Shown: positions 6,005 through 7,748 of the stretch, piece after piece
Position numbering within the stretch: the stretch's first letter is position 1
How the letters are laid out: every line of letters begins with the position of its first letter
Assembly (NCBI GenBank): GCA_033722575.1
Contig: JAWVYU010000244.1
Location: 1-7,748 of the forward strand
Direction of reading: 5' to 3'
Source: GCA-2748575 sp033722575
GTDB lineage: Bacteria; Pseudomonadota; Gammaproteobacteria; Pseudomonadales; Ketobacteraceae
DNA length: 7,748 bases
Position numbers and translations under genes: made by a program
Notes under the pieces: model-generated
The model's input: the letters and a program-made list of their open reading frames with translations, nothing else
What the model was told of the DNA's origin: nothing
The model's database searches: none

Positions 6005-6237
6005 CCCCTGAATTACCTTTCTTATAACTATAATCACTTAAAGTATTAGCGCGTCCCGATATTGACACAGACAATTCGAGAAAGCACTTATATGTGGCAG
6101 CGTTGAATAAGAATAGCAGCGATGCGCCTCCGCTCAAGATAATCTGGTAAACCTTTATTTTAATTAACAAAACTGCTCATTTTTTGTTCTAGCTCGACCT
6201 CCTGTAATCCCCCAAAAAACCAAAAAGTAAAAGCACC
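6005..6237 (-). other. 233-base intergenic gap upstream of the dehydratase, with an orphan Shine-Dalgarno sequence
   Basis: Genes within sugar-biosynthesis operons usually lie close together, so this AT-rich gap is long. Just after the aminotransferase stop there are T-rich runs on the minus strand but no stable hairpin, so transcription may continue through. A perfect AGGAGGT occurs on the minus strand (6203 to 6197). The first ATG after it is 16 bases away (6180) and opens only a six-codon frame ending at 6160. No clear -35/-10 pair for a separate dehydratase promoter was found. Confidence 0.55.
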
Positions 6238-7416
6238 CTATTCAATCGCTTGCGACATCGTTGAACAAATTGCATCTTTGAGCCTTTCAAGGTCATATTC
6301 GGTGAGCGTGGGGTGAATTAAAAAGGCTAAGCTCGTCTCTCCCAACAACTTTGCATTTGGAAGCCGGCTTTGAGGTCGGCAAGCCCCACCGGAAAATGCT
6401 TTTTCCAAATATACTTCAGAGCATGATCCATGCAGGCAAAGGCCCGACATTTCGTTAATCTCACTAACGATACGATCCTGATCCCATCCCTCTCTAATTC
6501 TATCTGGCCTAAGAAATGTATAAAACCGGTAGCCCGCATGCTCCATGTGACGTGGGACCCTAGGGGTCCTCAAACCTTCAATATCCAGGCAAATTCTTTC
6601 CAAATACCTGTAATTTGATAAACGCTGACTATGCCACCTTGGCATTTTCTGTAGTTGAATTCTTCCGATGGCCGATTGCATCTCCGTCAGCCGCCAATTT
6701 GTTCCAATTGACTCACAATACCAACGATGACCGGGAGGGTGATCACGATTGTATACCGCATCATAACTGCGGCCGTGATACTTATATGACCACGCTTTGT
6801 TCCATATTTCTTTTGAGTTAGTAGTAAGCATACCCCCCTCGCCACCAGTGCTCATGATTTTATCCTGGCAAAAAGACCAAGCACCAACATGGCCAATTCC
6901 ACCCACTGAACGCCCTTTGTACTTTGCCCCATGAGCTTGGGCGCAATCTTCGATCACATAGAACCCATTCCGCTCAGCCAAGCTCATTATTTCATCCATC
7001 TCACAAGGCCAACCGGCAAGGTGAACGCAGATCACCGCCTTTGTTCGAGACGTAATAACCCTGGATATAGTTTCTGCACTTATATTCTGCGAGTCCGTAT
7101 CAACATCGGCAAATACAGGTGTCGCACCACAATTCAGAATAGAACTGACCGACGCAATAAATGTACGAGGCGTTACTATAACGTCATCACCGCAACCAAC
7201 ACCCAAAGCCTTTAAAGCCAACTCTAACGCAACTGTTCCGTTGGCAAGGGCTATAGCATAATCAGTCTCTGCCAGTTTTGAGAACTCACGTTCAAACTCT
7301 CTACCCTCAGTGCCAGTCCAGTAATTGACCTTCCCTGAGTTTAAAACCTCACAGACTTTTGTGACTTCGTCAGTTTCGAATACAGGCCACTTTCCTGGCG
7401 AAATTTCACTGTGCAT
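6238..7416 (-). CDS. DegT/DnrJ/EryC1/StrS-family sugar aminotransferase (PLP-dependent)
   Basis: This is a complete 392-residue nucleotide-sugar aminotransferase of fold type I. The N-terminal third has NYWTGTEGREFEREF (31-45), then ANGTVALELAL (58-68), where Gly-Thr binds the PLP phosphate. VIEDCAQAHGA (154-164) carries the Asp expected to contact the PLP ring nitrogen. SFCQDKIMSTGGEGG (181-195) holds the Schiff-base lysine at 186, and GTNWRLTEMQSAIG (238-251) is the conserved active-site segment from the dimer partner. By family it would transfer an amino group from glutamate to a 4-keto (less often 3-keto) sugar nucleotide. Beside a WbpM/PglF dehydratase and a PglD-like acetyltransferase, the likely substrate is UDP-4-keto-6-deoxy-GlcNAc, the PglE role. 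Sequence alone does not fix the stereochemistry or exclude another keto sugar. The ATG at 7416 has AGAGGA 6 bases upstream. It follows the acetyltransferase gene by 90 bases on the same strand. Confidence 0.92.
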   Translation of the reverse strand: MHSEISPGKWPVFETDEVTKVCEVLNSGKVNYWTGTEGREFEREFSKLAETDYAIALANGTVALELALKALGVGCGDDVIVTPRTFIASVSSILNCGATPVFADVDTDSQNISAETISRVITSRTKAVICVHLAGWPCEMDEIMSLAERNGFYVIEDCAQAHGAKYKGRSVGGIGHVGAWSFCQDKIMSTGGEGGMLTTNSKEIWNKAWSYKYHGRSYDAVYNRDHPPGHRWYCESIGTNWRLTEMQSAIGRIQLQKMPRWHSQRLSNYRYLERICLDIEGLRTPRVPRHMEHAGYRFYTFLRPDRIREGWDQDRIVSEINEMSGLCLHGSCSEVYLEKAFSGGACRPQSRLPNAKLLGETSLAFLIHPTLTEYDLERLKDAICSTMSQAIE

Positions 7417-7422
7417 TTGAAA

Positions 7423-7428
7423 TCCTCT
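7423..7428 (-). promoter_or_regulatory. Ribosome binding site of the sugar aminotransferase
   Basis: AGAGGA on the minus strand (7428 to 7423) is 6 bases from the ATG at 7416, a strong match that confirms the start. Confidence 0.8.
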
Positions 7429-7506
7429 TTTAACCTATAGCTAATGCTGGCACTCCAATGAGTGATGAAGATTTTCCCACTTGGTTCTGTTCTGCGGTTA
7501 GCATTT

Positions 7507-7748
7507 TTACTTATTGTTGCAGCGCTCAAGAAGCTTAGCTGGGCTACCCACCACAGTCACTTCTGGAGGCACATCCTTGGTGACCACGGCACCCATGCCA
7601 ACGACAGCCCCCCGGCCAACCTGGATTAGCTGCCTTACGCAGCCACAGGCACCGATCCAGACCAATGAATCAATCTTTGCTCCACCAGCCAACACCGAAT
7701 TCGGACTTAGATGGGTAAACCCGCCAACCGTGCAGTCATGCTCGACGA
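7507..7748 (-). CDS. NeuD/PglD-family sugar acetyltransferase, C-terminal part (5' end outside window)
   Basis: The frame is open at the right edge of the window and stops with TAA at 7507-7509. About 79 C-terminal residues are visible, starting VEHDCTVGGFTHLSPNSV. The short hexapeptide-type repeats (I/V-G-x-x-x-x-V/I) fold as a left-handed beta-helix that binds acetyl-CoA. The end VTKDVPPEVTVVGSPAKLL is the conserved C-terminal cap of the family. The His in VEHDC aligns with the catalytic base of PglD-type N-acetyltransferases, so the key residue is retained. Family members acetylate the 4-amino group of UDP-4-amino-4,6-dideoxy-GlcNAc (PglD) or an oxygen of sialic acid (NeuD). The aminotransferase and dehydratase next to it favour the PglD role. 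Full-length members are around 200 residues, so more than half is missing. A GTG at 7695 is an internal codon and not the start. Confidence 0.88.
   Translation of the reverse strand, partial: VEHDCTVGGFTHLSPNSVLAGGAKIDSLVWIGACGCVRQLIQVGRGAVVGMGAVVTKDVPPEVTVVGSPAKLLERCNNK

Noticed and set aside
6005..6037. GTG start giving eleven extra residues on the dehydratase
   Set aside because: The extension is not typical of the family, and the ATG at 6004 has an upstream AAAGG and the usual N-terminal pattern.
6160..6180. Six-codon minus-strand frame after the orphan Shine-Dalgarno sequence
   Set aside because: The 16-base gap between AGGAGGT and the ATG is too long for normal initiation, and the peptide shows no attenuator-type codon run.

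Overview
The window looks like a chromosomal stretch from a marine gammaproteobacterium of the Marinobacter/Pseudomonas kind. It appears to be one edge of an O-antigen or other surface-polysaccharide locus. The main support is gene order: a class I aminotransferase followed by tRNA-Asn and then a WbpM-type nucleotide-sugar dehydratase facing the other way. This is the arrangement I recall beside the Pseudomonas aeruginosa O-antigen cluster (uvrB, aminotransferase, tRNA-Asn, then wbpM). The genus assignment is inference. No ribosomal RNA, CRISPR array, insertion sequence or phage gene is visible.

Layout. Positions 1-374 (+) hold the C-terminal third of an AspC-like aminotransferase, in GC-richer housekeeping-type sequence. 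A tRNA-Asn (512-587, +) follows, with its own strong sigma70 promoter at 461-489 and a Rho-independent terminator at 616-649. A second terminator (690-717) serves a leftward lipoprotein gene (741-1604, -). A 336-base divergent intergenic region separates it from a rightward gene for a large YjbH/GfcD-family outer-membrane polysaccharide protein (1941-4052, +). That gene ends only 5 bases from the stop codon of a leftward WbpM/PglF-type dehydratase (4058-6004, -). Upstream of the dehydratase on the same strand are a DegT/DnrJ/EryC1/StrS aminotransferase (6238-7416, -) and the 3' end of a NeuD/PglD-type left-handed beta-helix acetyltransferase (7507 to the window edge, -).

How the genes work together. 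The three leftward genes, read in the direction of transcription, are acetyltransferase, aminotransferase and dehydratase. These are the activities that convert UDP-GlcNAc to a 4-acetamido-4,6-dideoxy sugar nucleotide (UDP-N,N'-diacetylbacillosamine or a close relative): 4,6-dehydration, C4 transamination, N4-acetylation. The rest of the locus (glycosyltransferases, initiating transferase, flippase, polymerase) would be expected beyond the right edge. The YjbH-like protein and the lipoprotein sit between the conserved tRNA-Asn/aminotransferase flank and the dehydratase. They look like accessory cell-envelope genes inserted at the locus boundary. The YjbH-like gene has none of its usual small partner genes (GfcB/C/E or YjbE/F/G) in view. 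I see ordinary, mostly well-recognised families here, and no strong evidence for an undescribed system. The least explained items are the orphan YjbH-like protein, the lipoprotein, and the competing hairpins between tRNA-Asn and the lipoprotein gene.
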